A DNA stretch of 64,000 bases from Timonella senegalensis JC301 (GTDB lineage Bacteria > Actinomycetota > Actinomycetes > Actinomycetales > Cellulomonadaceae). Positions within the stretch are counted from its first letter, which is position 1. Every line of letters starts with the position of its first letter. The stretch is from NCBI RefSeq assembly GCF_000312125.1, contig NZ_HE978643.1:219301-283300 (forward strand), in the 5' to 3' direction. The translations under genes and the position numbers were made by a program. Of the stretch, positions 34,468 to 42,712 are shown one piece after another. Below the pieces are notes generated by a model that was given only the letters and a program-made list of their open reading frames with translations, searched no databases and was not told the origin of the DNA.

Positions 34468-35403
34468 GTGAGCAGCAAGACACGGGTGCATGTGGGCGCC
34501 GACGCACCAGCCCTTAAGGCAGAGTCCTACGACTTCAGGCGGCCAATGACTCTCGCGCGCGAGCATTCGCGCGCCTTGGAGATGGCGTTCGAAACGTACG
34601 CGCGTCAATGGTCGATGCAGCTCACGTCGCGGCTTCGAGTGCTGTGTGCGATTACTCTCGAAAGACTCGAGCTGATCACCTACGACAACTATGTGGACAG
34701 CCTTGACCCGCACACAGTCATGGTGCTGATGAGCCTTGAGGAAGCGCGCCCCAACTCGATCGTGCAGATCTCCTCCCAGACCACGATGCTGTGGATTGAC
34801 TACCTGCTGGGTGGACCCGGGCTCGCCGTTCAGGAAAGCCAACGGGAACTCACGGAGATCGAACACAACCTCATTGTGAACCTCCTCGGCAACACTATGA
34901 CCGACCTGCGGTACGCGTTTGCTGCGGTCCACCCGTTCAGCCCTTCAATCAGGACAATCCAGTACAGTCCCCAGTTTGTTCAAGCCGTCCCCGCCAAAGA
35001 AGCAGTCCTCGTGGCGCGCTTCGAGATGGTGATCGGTGGCACGCCTTCACAAGCCACCATCATGATTCCCGCGGACACGCTTATCGCCCCGCTGCGAGCT
35101 GGCGAAGGTGCGGAAGCGCGGACGCAAGCGGAAGAACTCGAGGCACAGAACGCAGGGGAGCGCATCAAGCGTGCGATGGCCGCTGTGCCGACCGATGTTG
35201 CGGTGCGCTTCAAACCCCTCACGATCCACCCCCGTGACGCTGCCGCGTTCGAGGTGGGGCAGGTGATCCGACTCAACCACCAGGTAACGCGTCCGCTCGA
35301 AGTCGTGGTGGCCGACCGGATCATTGCCCACGGAGTCCCAGGGAAGTCCGGCAGCCAACTCGCGTGCAAGGTTGTCTCCACCGAGTCGCAGGGAGTCCAG
35401 TGA
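34468..35403 (+). CDS. fliM: Flagellar motor switch protein FliM
   Basis: 311 residues. YDFRRPMTLAREHSRALEMAFETYARQWSMQLTSRLR near 22-58 is the FliM N-terminal signature, followed by the CheC-like middle domain and a C-terminal SpoA domain (RFKPLTIHPRDAAAFEVGQVIRLNHQVTRPLEVVVADRIIAHGVPG). FliM receives phospho-CheY and sets rotation. The usual N-terminal CheY-binding peptide is not obvious in the first 20 residues. Starts at GTG 34468 with GGGGGA only two bases upstream; GTG 34486 or 34492 are alternatives. Its TGA overlaps the fliN GTG. Confidence 0.92.
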   Translation: MSSKTRVHVGADAPALKAESYDFRRPMTLAREHSRALEMAFETYARQWSMQLTSRLRVLCAITLERLELITYDNYVDSLDPHTVMVLMSLEEARPNSIVQISSQTTMLWIDYLLGGPGLAVQESQRELTEIEHNLIVNLLGNTMTDLRYAFAAVHPFSPSIRTIQYSPQFVQAVPAKEAVLVARFEMVIGGTPSQATIMIPADTLIAPLRAGEGAEARTQAEELEAQNAGERIKRAMAAVPTDVAVRFKPLTIHPRDAAAFEVGQVIRLNHQVTRPLEVVVADRIIAHGVPGKSGSQLACKVVSTESQGVQ

Positions 35404-36212
35404 GCGCACATAGCGTCGACTCCATCGCCCAGCAGTTCGCCGCGTCCCTGCCGTACACCACACCGGTCCGCGCCACTCGGGAGCAGAACCCACGACACAC
35501 GGCAGAGTCGGGCAACGGTCGGCGGACTGTGGTGGCTGCTCGCCGAATCGGATCGAACAGTGCCCGAGCACAAGCCTGGGTGAGGCCGCAAGCGCTTGAA
35601 GCACTGCGTGCGATGGATCAGGAACTTAGCGACGCAGACGCGCTGTACTTGCTCATGGAACATGCACTCGAAGTGTTGGGGGCCGGGATTACCAACCCGG
35701 TGCAGTATCTCGCTGAGGGGCTTGGCGCCCGAGCAGCCACGTTTTTACTTACCGCAGCCGGGGAAGAAATCGGCCAGTTCGCCTTAGAGATCGAAGAGGG
35801 AAAACCAGTGTTTGACGAGATTCTTGCAGCGCAGGGAACGCAGGACGCAGCGGACGCTGCCGTTCATGAAACGGAAGTTGTTGCTGCATTTACTAGCTCG
35901 AACGCAGCCGGTTCCGGTCCAGCGGTCGTGAGCCATGGTGCAGGCAAGCCATCGAACGGTGGGCTCGATACGATGCGCATGCTCTATGACGTGGAAATGA
36001 CCCTGACAGCCGAGATCGGCCGGGCCAAGATGCCCGTCAAGCAGATCCTGGAACTCGTGCCCGGCACCATTGTAGAGCTTGACCGCGTTGCGGGGAGTCT
36101 CGCCGACTTGATGGTGAACGGTCAGCTGGTTGCCCGTGGTGAAGTCGTGGTGGTCGACGAAGAGTACGGTCTGCGAATTGCGGAAATCATTGACCCAGAA
36201 GGCCTGATCTAG
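35400..36212 (+). CDS. fliN: Flagellar motor switch protein FliN with long N-terminal extension
   Basis: 270 residues. The last 80 (MRMLYDVEMTLTAEIGRAKMPVKQILELVPGTIVELDRVAGSLADLMVNGQLVARGEVVVVDEEYGLRIAEI) are a classic SpoA/FliN domain. Enteric FliN is about 140 residues; here an extra 180-residue region precedes it, with a helical, acidic part (ALEALRAMDQELSDADALYLLMEHALEVLGAGITNPVQYLAEGLG). This may be a remnant of a FliY/CheC-like domain, but no CheC phosphatase motif was recognised. GTG 35400 overlaps fliM. Confidence 0.9.
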   Translation: MSAHSVDSIAQQFAASLPYTTPVRATREQNPRHTAESGNGRRTVVAARRIGSNSARAQAWVRPQALEALRAMDQELSDADALYLLMEHALEVLGAGITNPVQYLAEGLGARAATFLLTAAGEEIGQFALEIEEGKPVFDEILAAQGTQDAADAAVHETEVVAAFTSSNAAGSGPAVVSHGAGKPSNGGLDTMRMLYDVEMTLTAEIGRAKMPVKQILELVPGTIVELDRVAGSLADLMVNGQLVARGEVVVVDEEYGLRIAEIIDPEGLI

Positions 36213-36216
36213 GGCG

Positions 36217-36873
36217 ATGGTTGATCTTGTCGTGCGGGCGCTTTGTGCGCTCATCCTCATAAGTGGCCTGATTTTTTGGCTGGCAAAACAAGCGGCGAAG
36301 AACGAAAGAGTCCCCGCTGTGCTGGCAAGGCTGGACAAGACCGCTGCGGCAGGAACACGTGGGGCCCCGAGCCGCCGCGCGACAACCCGTCGGTCGGGCT
36401 CGCGTCAGTCGGGCTCCCGCGCGTCCGGTGGCTTTGCCCGCAATCTGATCGCGCTTGCGCGTCCAGGATCGCGTGACCAGGGCACGCCGCCGGTCTTGTC
36501 CCTAGTAGCACAGCAACAACTCGGCGGTCGGGCTTCTGTCTTTGTTGTTGATGTGGATTCTCAGAGGTTGGTCCTTGGGCTAAGCGATTCCGGAATGGAC
36601 CTTCTGACCTCGTACGAGGCCCCACACGTACAAGAAGGTGCAGGAAAGCGTGGGTTGGTTTCACCTTCAGGTTCGTTTGATTTTGCTCCGGAGGAAGCGG
36701 CGATTCTCAGGGCGGGCCCGGCCCATCTCGCGCCGTCACACCCACTCGATCCGGCACGAAAAGCATCCGTCGGAACCGCACCTGCATTCGCACCCTCGCG
36801 GGACGAGTTCGACACCCAAACGCTGAGCTTCGACGAGGTACTTGCGCACTTGGCGCGAGAAGACTCTCTCTGA
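36217..36873 (+). CDS. fliO: Flagellar biosynthesis protein FliO
   Basis: 218 residues: an N-terminal membrane helix (LVVRALCALILISGLIFWLA near 4-23), a basic Ser/Arg/Thr-rich linker, and a small beta domain (VLSLVAQQQLGGRASVFVVDVDSQRLVLGLSDSGMDLLTSYEAP) typical of FliO. It helps assemble the FliP ring of the export gate. The position between fliN and fliP supports the call. It ends with a polar tail of about 60 residues not seen in shorter homologues. Confidence 0.87.
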   Translation: MVDLVVRALCALILISGLIFWLAKQAAKNERVPAVLARLDKTAAAGTRGAPSRRATTRRSGSRQSGSRASGGFARNLIALARPGSRDQGTPPVLSLVAQQQLGGRASVFVVDVDSQRLVLGLSDSGMDLLTSYEAPHVQEGAGKRGLVSPSGSFDFAPEEAAILRAGPAHLAPSHPLDPARKASVGTAPAFAPSRDEFDTQTLSFDEVLAHLAREDSL

Positions 36874-36889
36874 CTCAACCTGCATTACC

Positions 36890-36909
36890 CAGTCAGATGG
36901 ATCTGACTG
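36890..36909 (+). promoter_or_regulatory. Perfect dyad upstream of fliP (GGA hexaloop as RNA)
   Basis: CAGTCAGAT and its complement ATCTGACTG, separated by GG. As RNA it folds into a seven-pair stem with loop AUGGAU; as DNA it is a two-fold operator-like dyad. It lies 17 bases after fliO and 86 before fliP. Confidence 0.5.
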
Positions 36910-36995
36910 TACCGAATACGGCGTGAGCCAGGGCTGCCATGAGGGCTGCCTGTATTGCGGACTTATCCGAATGAAAAGCACTCTCTTCTGGCGGT

Positions 36996-37865
36996 ATGTT
37001 CATGCTTGCTCAACGTGCGTCGCGTTCCGCGAGGCTCGCTGTGGGTCTTGCCGCGGTCCTCGCGCTCACCTGCGTGGTTGCGCTGTTTGGAGCCCTGGGC
37101 CCACTTGCCGCGCCGGCCGGCGCTGACCCGCTCGACCCTGCCAACCCTGGATTGCCTGGCGGTCCGGTTGCACCTGTTGATCCGGTTGTTCCGGTGGATC
37201 CAAACGGCCTCGTGACGTTCTCTGTGACCGGGGACGGGGCTCCATCCACATCGATCGTTGTTCTGATCGCAATTACCCTGCTCTCAGTCGCACCCTCGCT
37301 TCTCCTGATGATGACGAGTTTCACCAAGATCCTTGTGGTGCTTTCCATGTCAAGGAATGCACTTGGTGTCCAGGGCATCCCCCCGAACCAAGTTCTGGCA
37401 GGCATTGCACTGATCTTGACGTTGTTCATCATGGGACCGATCCTCGGTCAGATTAATTCCGAGGCGGTCCAGCCGTACTTGGCAGGGGACCTCGACCTAG
37501 CTGCCGCGGCGGAGGCCGCTCGGGCGCCACTCCACACGTTCATCCTTGGCCAGACTCGGGAATCCGATATCGCGCTGCTTCTGCGCACCGCGGATGCGCC
37601 AAATCCGGAGTCACCCGCAGAACTTGGCATGTCAACGTTGATTCCCGCGTTCCTGCTCTCCGAGCTACGTGCAGCCTTCATCATCGGTCTCGTTATCTAC
37701 TTGCCGTTCCTTGTTATTGACCTGGTGGTTTCTGCGGCGCTCATGTCGATGGGAATGATGATGCTACCTCCCGTCATGATCTCTCTTCCGTTCAAGATTC
37801 TGCTGTTCGTTCTGGTGGACGGCTGGTCGCTCATCATCACCGCTCTCGTGGGAAGTTACAGCTGA
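36996..37865 (+). CDS. fliP: Flagellar export gate protein FliP
   Basis: 289 residues. An N-terminal signal-like helix (about 10-34, ending LAAPAGA) is followed by a Pro/Val/Asp-rich stretch (about 40-70), then the conserved FliP core with four membrane segments: MMTSFTKILVVLSMSRNALGVQGIPPNQVLAGIALILTLFIMGP near 107-150 and LGMSTLIPAFLLSELRAAFIIGLVIYLPFLVIDLVVSAALMSMGMMMLPPVMISLPFKILLFVLVDGW. FliP pentamers form the export gate. The gap upstream holds a perfect dyad. Confidence 0.95.
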   Translation: MFMLAQRASRSARLAVGLAAVLALTCVVALFGALGPLAAPAGADPLDPANPGLPGGPVAPVDPVVPVDPNGLVTFSVTGDGAPSTSIVVLIAITLLSVAPSLLLMMTSFTKILVVLSMSRNALGVQGIPPNQVLAGIALILTLFIMGPILGQINSEAVQPYLAGDLDLAAAAEAARAPLHTFILGQTRESDIALLLRTADAPNPESPAELGMSTLIPAFLLSELRAAFIIGLVIYLPFLVIDLVVSAALMSMGMMMLPPVMISLPFKILLFVLVDGWSLIITALVGSYS

Positions 37866-37869
37866 ACCG

Positions 37870-38148
37870 ATGGACACTTCTCTCGTACTTGAACTGGGTC
37901 TCCAGGCGCTCATACTCGCCGCCAAACTGGCGGCACCGGTGCTCCTGACCGCACTCGTTGTTGGTTTCACCATTTCCTTGCTGCAGTCGATCACCCAGGT
38001 GCAGGAGGTCACTCTCTCCTTTGTGCCCAAGATGATTGCGGTTGCCCTTGTGCTTCTGTTTGCGGGCAACTGGATGATGAGTGAGTCTGTGCAGTTCTTC
38101 CACATGCTCTTCGAGCGACTGCCCGAACTCATTGAGTCCCCGGCATGA
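37870..38148 (+). CDS. fliQ: Flagellar export gate protein FliQ
   Basis: 92 residues with two membrane helices (about 10-35 and 50-72) and the FliQ signature KLAAPVLLTALVVGFTISLLQSITQVQEVTLSFVPKMIAVALVLLFAGNWM. Part of the FliPQR gate. Starts four bases after fliP and overlaps fliR by four. Confidence 0.95.
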   Translation: MDTSLVLELGLQALILAAKLAAPVLLTALVVGFTISLLQSITQVQEVTLSFVPKMIAVALVLLFAGNWMMSESVQFFHMLFERLPELIESPA

Positions 38149-38906
38149 CAGTTGGTCTCAACATCGCAGCGATCCAAGCGCTCATGCTAGTATCCGTGCG
38201 CCTCGTTGCGTTCCTGACACTCGCGCCGCCGTTTTCTTACAAGGCGTTCCCGGCGACAGTGCGGATGATGTTGGCGCTCGGGATAGCCCTTGCGGTCCAG
38301 TCTGGAACCCCGGTTTCCAGCGGAGATCTTGAAGTCGGGCCGTTTGTGTTGGCAATCATTCTTGAGGTAGTCGTAGGCGCCTTTCTGGGTTTTCTGGTGT
38401 ACCTGGTGCTCATTGCGGTTTCCGCTGCGGGTTCACTGCTGGACCAGATGGGCGGCTTCGCAATGGCCTCGGCGTTCGATCCGCTCAACCAAACCCAGAA
38501 CACTCCCTTGGGGCAGTTCTTCCAGATGACCACTCTGGCGCTCCTGTTCGCGTCGGGCGGCCACACGGTTATTCTGGCGGGGTTGGTGCGTACTTTTGAT
38601 TTGCTCCCGCTGGGTACTGGCTTCTCCCTTGCGGGGATGGGAAATGCGGCAACTACTCAGCTCACGCAACTCTTTGTGGTGGCGGTACAGATAGCGGGTC
38701 CGCTTCTCATCGTGTTGCTGCTCGCTGACGTGGGGCTGGGACTGCTAACCCGCGTGGCTCCCGCTCTCAATGCGTTTGCGATGGGGTTCCCCTTGAAGAT
38801 CTACCTGACGCTGGCGCTCGGCGCGCTCCTGTATTTGACCCTTCCCGGTGTTGTTGACTCCCTACTGTCTGTTGCCTCGAAGGTCCTGACGGGTGCGGTC
38901 TCTTGA
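38145..38906 (+). CDS. fliR: Flagellar export gate protein FliR
   Basis: 253 residues with five to six membrane segments; the conserved ILEVVVGAFLGFLVYLVLIAVSAAGSLLDQMGGFAMASAFDPLNQTQNTPLGQFFQMTTLALLFASGGHTVILAGL near 67-142 and LLADVGLGLLTRVAPALNAFAMGFPLKIYLTLALG are typical. FliR completes the gate with FliP and FliQ. Overlaps fliQ and flhB by four bases. Confidence 0.95.
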   Translation: MTVGLNIAAIQALMLVSVRLVAFLTLAPPFSYKAFPATVRMMLALGIALAVQSGTPVSSGDLEVGPFVLAIILEVVVGAFLGFLVYLVLIAVSAAGSLLDQMGGFAMASAFDPLNQTQNTPLGQFFQMTTLALLFASGGHTVILAGLVRTFDLLPLGTGFSLAGMGNAATTQLTQLFVVAVQIAGPLLIVLLLADVGLGLLTRVAPALNAFAMGFPLKIYLTLALGALLYLTLPGVVDSLLSVASKVLTGAVS

Positions 38907-40153
38907 GCAACGAATCGAGCGAGGAACGCACCGAACAGGCCACTCCTCAGCGGATGAAGGAGGTCCGCAAGGAAGGGTCACTGCAGAAGTCGCAGGATCT
39001 CAGTGCCTGGGCCGGGATTGGCGCGTCCGTTATCTTGCTCCCGGTGACGTTCACAAGGGCCTCCGAACAGGTCATGAACCACATGGCAGGAATCAGCTTG
39101 ACCATTGAGAACCCCACACCTCAGGGTGCCGCGGAACTCTTCACGCAGGCGCTCAAAGCCCCGCTAACGGTGCTGCTGCCCACCCTGTTGGTTGTGTTCG
39201 TGGTGGCGATCGTGGCGAGTGTTGCGGTGGGTGGGTTCCACCCTTCGTTGCATCGCATCAAGCCCAAGTTCAAGCAGTTCAACCTGCTCAAGGGCCTCAA
39301 AAACATGTTCTCCACCATGGCGTTGTGGAACGGGGCCAAAGCGCTACTGAAGACCATCGTGATCGGAGTGGCGCTTTACACCGTGGTGCAACAGATGGTC
39401 CCTGCGCTCATGGGAGCGAACGGCTTGAGCCTGGGAGCTGTGATCGAGTCCGCCAAGTACGGCATCAATCGGCTCCTGTGGACCTCGGTTGCTGCGGGAA
39501 TCGTACTCGCCGCACTTGACGTGTTCATGGTGATGAAGAGGAACCGCAAAAAGACCCGCATGACCAAGAAGGAAGTGCGTGACGAGAACAAGAACACCGA
39601 GGGCGACCCACACATCAGGGGTCAGCGCCGCTCGCGCCAGCTTGCGATGAGCCGCAACCGAATGATCGCACACGTCGCAGAGGCCGATGTGGTCTTGGTG
39701 AACCCCACCCACGTGGCCGTTGCCCTCAAGTACACGGCGGGCACAGGCGCTCCGAGGTTGGTGGCTAAGGGTAGCGGTCTGATCGCATTCAAGATCCGAG
39801 AGAAGGCCGTGGAACACTCGGTTCCGCTCGTTGCCGATGTCCCACTGTCTCGTGCCCTGTACGGTGCCTGCGAACTGGACCAAGAGATCCCGGAGGTTCT
39901 GTTCACCGCCGTGGCGCAGGTCCTCGCCTTTGTCATGCTCCTGCGCAAGCGAGGTTCGTCGTTCTCGCAGGTACACGTCATGTCCGCACCCACCGACGTG
40001 CCCGCCCACATGTATGAAATTCCCGACGATCTTGGCCCGGTTCCGTCCACCGGATCAGATCTCAGCGGGAGCGGTGCGCAGGCGCCACCACAATCGTCGA
40101 CAATAAATTCCGCGTCAGCGGACAACTACGCAGCACAGGGGAACAACTCATGA
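38903..40153 (+). CDS. flhB: Flagellar export switch protein FlhB
   Basis: 416 residues: the N-terminal family signature ERTEQATPQRMKEVRKEGSLQKSQDLS, four membrane helices to about 215, and the cytoplasmic domain with the self-cleaving NPTH at 267-270 (VVLVNPTHVAVALKY). Cleavage between Asn and Pro changes export specificity from hook to filament under FliK control. A polar C-terminal tail of about 55 residues (SSFSQVHVMSAPTDVPAHMYEIPDD...) extends beyond enteric FlhB. TTG start overlapping the fliR stop. Confidence 0.95.
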   Translation: MSNESSEERTEQATPQRMKEVRKEGSLQKSQDLSAWAGIGASVILLPVTFTRASEQVMNHMAGISLTIENPTPQGAAELFTQALKAPLTVLLPTLLVVFVVAIVASVAVGGFHPSLHRIKPKFKQFNLLKGLKNMFSTMALWNGAKALLKTIVIGVALYTVVQQMVPALMGANGLSLGAVIESAKYGINRLLWTSVAAGIVLAALDVFMVMKRNRKKTRMTKKEVRDENKNTEGDPHIRGQRRSRQLAMSRNRMIAHVAEADVVLVNPTHVAVALKYTAGTGAPRLVAKGSGLIAFKIREKAVEHSVPLVADVPLSRALYGACELDQEIPEVLFTAVAQVLAFVMLLRKRGSSFSQVHVMSAPTDVPAHMYEIPDDLGPVPSTGSDLSGSGAQAPPQSSTINSASADNYAAQGNNS

Positions 40154-42210
40154 AACTCACTGATCTCAGCAAACTCGGCGTGCCCGTGGGCGTGGTCGGG
40201 ATTGTCATGCTGCTGATTGTGCCCCTCCCGGCGGCACTGTTGGACCTCCTGATCGTGGTCAACATCAGCCTTGGGCTGGTGATTCTGCTGACTTCGATGT
40301 ACGTGAGGAAGCCGCTCGAGTTTTCGATCTTCCCGTCATTGTTGCTCGTGCTCACGCTCTTCCGACTGGGGTTGAACATCGCCTCGACCAGGCTGGTCCT
40401 GAGCGATGGGTACGCCGGCGAGGTTATCAATGCGTTCGGCCACTTTGTGGTGGGTGGCTCGCTCATCATCGGCTTGGTCATTTTCTTCATTCTTGTTGTC
40501 ATCCAGTTTGTGGTGATCACGAACGGTGCTGGGCGTGTGGCCGAGGTTGGTGCACGGTTCACCCTGGATGCAATGCCAGGTAAGCAAATGGCGATTGATG
40601 CTGACCTCAACGCGGGGATCATCTCCGAGGACGAGGCTCGTAGACGACGCTCCGAAGTCGCTGCTGAGGCCGATTTCTACGGTGCGATGGACGGTGCCTC
40701 GAAGTTCGTCAAGGGTGATGCCATTGCCGGCATCATAATCACGCTCATCAACCTCGTGGGTGGCATCTCGATCGGCCTTCTACAAAACGGTATGGGATTC
40801 GCTGACGCAATCGAGACCTACTCGCTGCTCTCTGTTGGTGACGGGCTGGTCACCCAGATCCCGGCGCTGCTCATGTCGGTGTCGACCGGTATCATCGTGA
40901 CTCGCTCCGCAACCGAAGAGGACATGGGAACGAGCACGAGCAACCAGCTCTCCCAGTCTCGAATCGCACTCCTCATCGCCGGTGTGGCGATCATGGCGCT
41001 GGGCCTCCTCCCATCGATGCCTAAGATCCCGTTCTTTGCCATCGGTATTCTGCTCCTCATCGCAGCGATACAGATCGGAGCTCAGGAAAAGAAGGACAAA
41101 CTTGCGGAGCAACTCAAGGAAGCCTCCGAACGTCAACGACCGCCGGCTGAAGACACCCCGGAGAGCCTGATCGAGGACATGCGGGTGTCCGCTCTTGAGG
41201 TGCAACTTTCCACGGACCTAGTTGATCTGGTGAACACCTCGAGCGAGGATGACCTACTCGCGCGCATTAAGGGTCTGAGGCGCAAACTCGCACTCGAACT
41301 TGGCATGGTCATGCCGCCAGTTCGCACGCGAGACTCCATGGAACTGCCACCAGCCACGTATGCCCTGCGCGTCTCTGGAGTGGAAATGGCGCGGGGCCAA
41401 CTACCTCTCGGGCGGGTGCTTGCGCTTGGGGACGACCTTGACACGCTGCCAGGTGACGCGACCGTGGAACCGGTGTTCGGGCTCGCGGGAAAGTGGGTGC
41501 CCCAAGAAATGCGGTTCGCCGCCGAACTCGCGGGGGCAACGGTCATCGACCGCGCCTCCGTGCTCATCACGCACCTATCCTGGCTCATCTCGACCTATGC
41601 CGACAAGTTGCTTAGCCGCGAGGATGTGCGCCTGCTGACTGAGGGAGTGAAGGCGGTTAACCCTAGCGTGGTTGAGGAACTCATCCCGTCCATCCTGTCC
41701 ATGGGAGAAGTTCAGCGCGTGCTTGCGGGGCTTCTGTCAGAGGGCGTCTCCATCCGTGATTTGTCACGAATCTACGAGGCGCTCGCTCTGCGCGCCCAGT
41801 CAAGCACTCAACCTGAGCACCTCATTGAGGCGGCGCGTCTTGCCATCTCCCCGGCACTCGTCTCCGCGTATGCAAAGGGTGGCTCCGTCAAAGTAGTAAC
41901 CCTAGACCCTGGCCTCGAGCAGTCCCTTCTTGAGGCTCTGCGGCCGGGGGAAGAAGGAACCCAACTCCTCCTGCCAAATGCACTGCTGGAACTCCTATTG
42001 CGCAACTACGTGGGCGTGCGAACGCAGTGTGAGGAGAAGGGCTACACGCCCGCGCTCGTGTGTGCACCGGCGATTCGTTTTGCGCTACGCAGAACGCTGA
42101 CCCTCCAAGTCCCGGATGCCGTGGTTCTGTCATACTCCGAGGTCACGCGTGCGGCGCAGAACGTGGAGAGCGTAGGAGTGATCCGGCAGTTTGAGCTGGT
42201 GGGAGAGTGA
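40150..42210 (+). CDS. flhA: Flagellar export gate protein FlhA
   Basis: 686 residues. The N-terminal half has eight membrane segments and the FHIPEP-type signature (LLVLTLFRLGLNIASTRLVLSDGYAGEVINAFG near 66-98, GRVAEVGARFTLDAMPGKQMAIDADLNAGII near 129-159). The C-terminal half is the cytoplasmic ring domain that docks chaperone-substrate complexes. It uses proton force for export. Last gene of the fliM-flhA unit; overlaps flhB by ATGA and is followed 70 bases later by csrA. No flhF or flhG follows. Confidence 0.96.
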   Translation: MKLTDLSKLGVPVGVVGIVMLLIVPLPAALLDLLIVVNISLGLVILLTSMYVRKPLEFSIFPSLLLVLTLFRLGLNIASTRLVLSDGYAGEVINAFGHFVVGGSLIIGLVIFFILVVIQFVVITNGAGRVAEVGARFTLDAMPGKQMAIDADLNAGIISEDEARRRRSEVAAEADFYGAMDGASKFVKGDAIAGIIITLINLVGGISIGLLQNGMGFADAIETYSLLSVGDGLVTQIPALLMSVSTGIIVTRSATEEDMGTSTSNQLSQSRIALLIAGVAIMALGLLPSMPKIPFFAIGILLLIAAIQIGAQEKKDKLAEQLKEASERQRPPAEDTPESLIEDMRVSALEVQLSTDLVDLVNTSSEDDLLARIKGLRRKLALELGMVMPPVRTRDSMELPPATYALRVSGVEMARGQLPLGRVLALGDDLDTLPGDATVEPVFGLAGKWVPQEMRFAAELAGATVIDRASVLITHLSWLISTYADKLLSREDVRLLTEGVKAVNPSVVEELIPSILSMGEVQRVLAGLLSEGVSIRDLSRIYEALALRAQSSTQPEHLIEAARLAISPALVSAYAKGGSVKVVTLDPGLEQSLLEALRPGEEGTQLLLPNALLELLLRNYVGVRTQCEEKGYTPALVCAPAIRFALRRTLTLQVPDAVVLSYSEVTRAAQNVESVGVIRQFELVGE

Positions 42211-42253
42211 GCAGAAACATGTTGCCCGATTTGCTAAGTTGTCGACTTCCAAA

Positions 42254-42274
42254 CTTCACCCGGACCGGTAGGCT
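42254..42274 (+). promoter_or_regulatory. Candidate csrA promoter and short inverted repeat
   Basis: TAGGCT at 42269-42274 ends six bases before ATG 42281, with no clear ribosome-binding site, so csrA may be leaderless. CTTCA at 42254-42258 can pair with TGAAG at 42274-42278 around a loop holding GGA; it would be transcribed only from a start further upstream. Confidence 0.4.
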
Positions 42275-42280
42275 GAAGCC

Positions 42281-42532
42281 ATGCTTGTGTTGAGCCGCCG
42301 CGTCGGAGAGAAACTGCTTATTGGTGACGACATCGAGGTCGTGATCCTAGACAGCCGTGGGGACGGTGTCAGGATTGGGATCAACGCGCCGCGGGATATG
42401 AAGATCCACCGGGCCGAGGTTGCCGACGCAGTTAAGGAAGCAGACGTGGCATCCGCGCACAAGATGGATGTCAACGTTGCTGTCGCGCTCCTTGAAGCGA
42501 ACGATGCCCCAGATGATACCGAGGACAACTAG
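42281..42532 (+). CDS. csrA: Carbon storage regulator CsrA (RsmA), mRNA-binding
   Basis: 83 residues; the first 60 are a canonical CsrA (MLVLSRRVGEKLLIGDDIEVVILDSRGDGVRIGINAPRDMKIHRAEV), including the RNA-binding first strand LVLSRR and the HRAEV turn. CsrA dimers bind GGA hairpins in leaders and usually block translation; in flagellated Gram-positives they restrain flagellin and are held off by FliW. No fliW is present in the window. The tail beyond 60 is acidic. It sits between flhA and cheA. Confidence 0.95.
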   Translation: MLVLSRRVGEKLLIGDDIEVVILDSRGDGVRIGINAPRDMKIHRAEVADAVKEADVASAHKMDVNVAVALLEANDAPDDTEDN

Positions 42533-42658
42533 CATGTGTAGTTGCCGCGCGGACGCGCGGCCACACGTGCGCGCACGCAGCAAAACTGCGTTAGGCCCGC
42601 GTTCCCTTCTAGGACGCGGTAGCGGAACAATGGCTGTGCAACCTCCTGGCAGCGAACT

Positions 42659-42684
42659 CTCATAACCACCCACGTTGTGCCGAT
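42659..42684 (+). promoter_or_regulatory. Sigma-28-type promoter of the chemotaxis operon
   Basis: CTCAT at 42659-42663, 15 bases, GCCGAT at 42679-42684, 45 bases before the cheA start. Confidence 0.75.
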
Positions 42685-42691
42685 CCAACAG

Positions 42692-42712
42692 ACGTCAGCG
42701 GAATTCTGACGT
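42692..42712 (+). promoter_or_regulatory. GGA-loop hairpin in the cheA leader (candidate CsrA site)
   Basis: ACGTCAG pairs with CTGACGT in a perfect seven-pair stem; the seven-base loop is CGGAATT. It starts about where transcription from the sigma-28 promoter would begin. The ribosome site just after it (GGAAGGA, 42716-42722) holds two more GGA. Confidence 0.55.
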
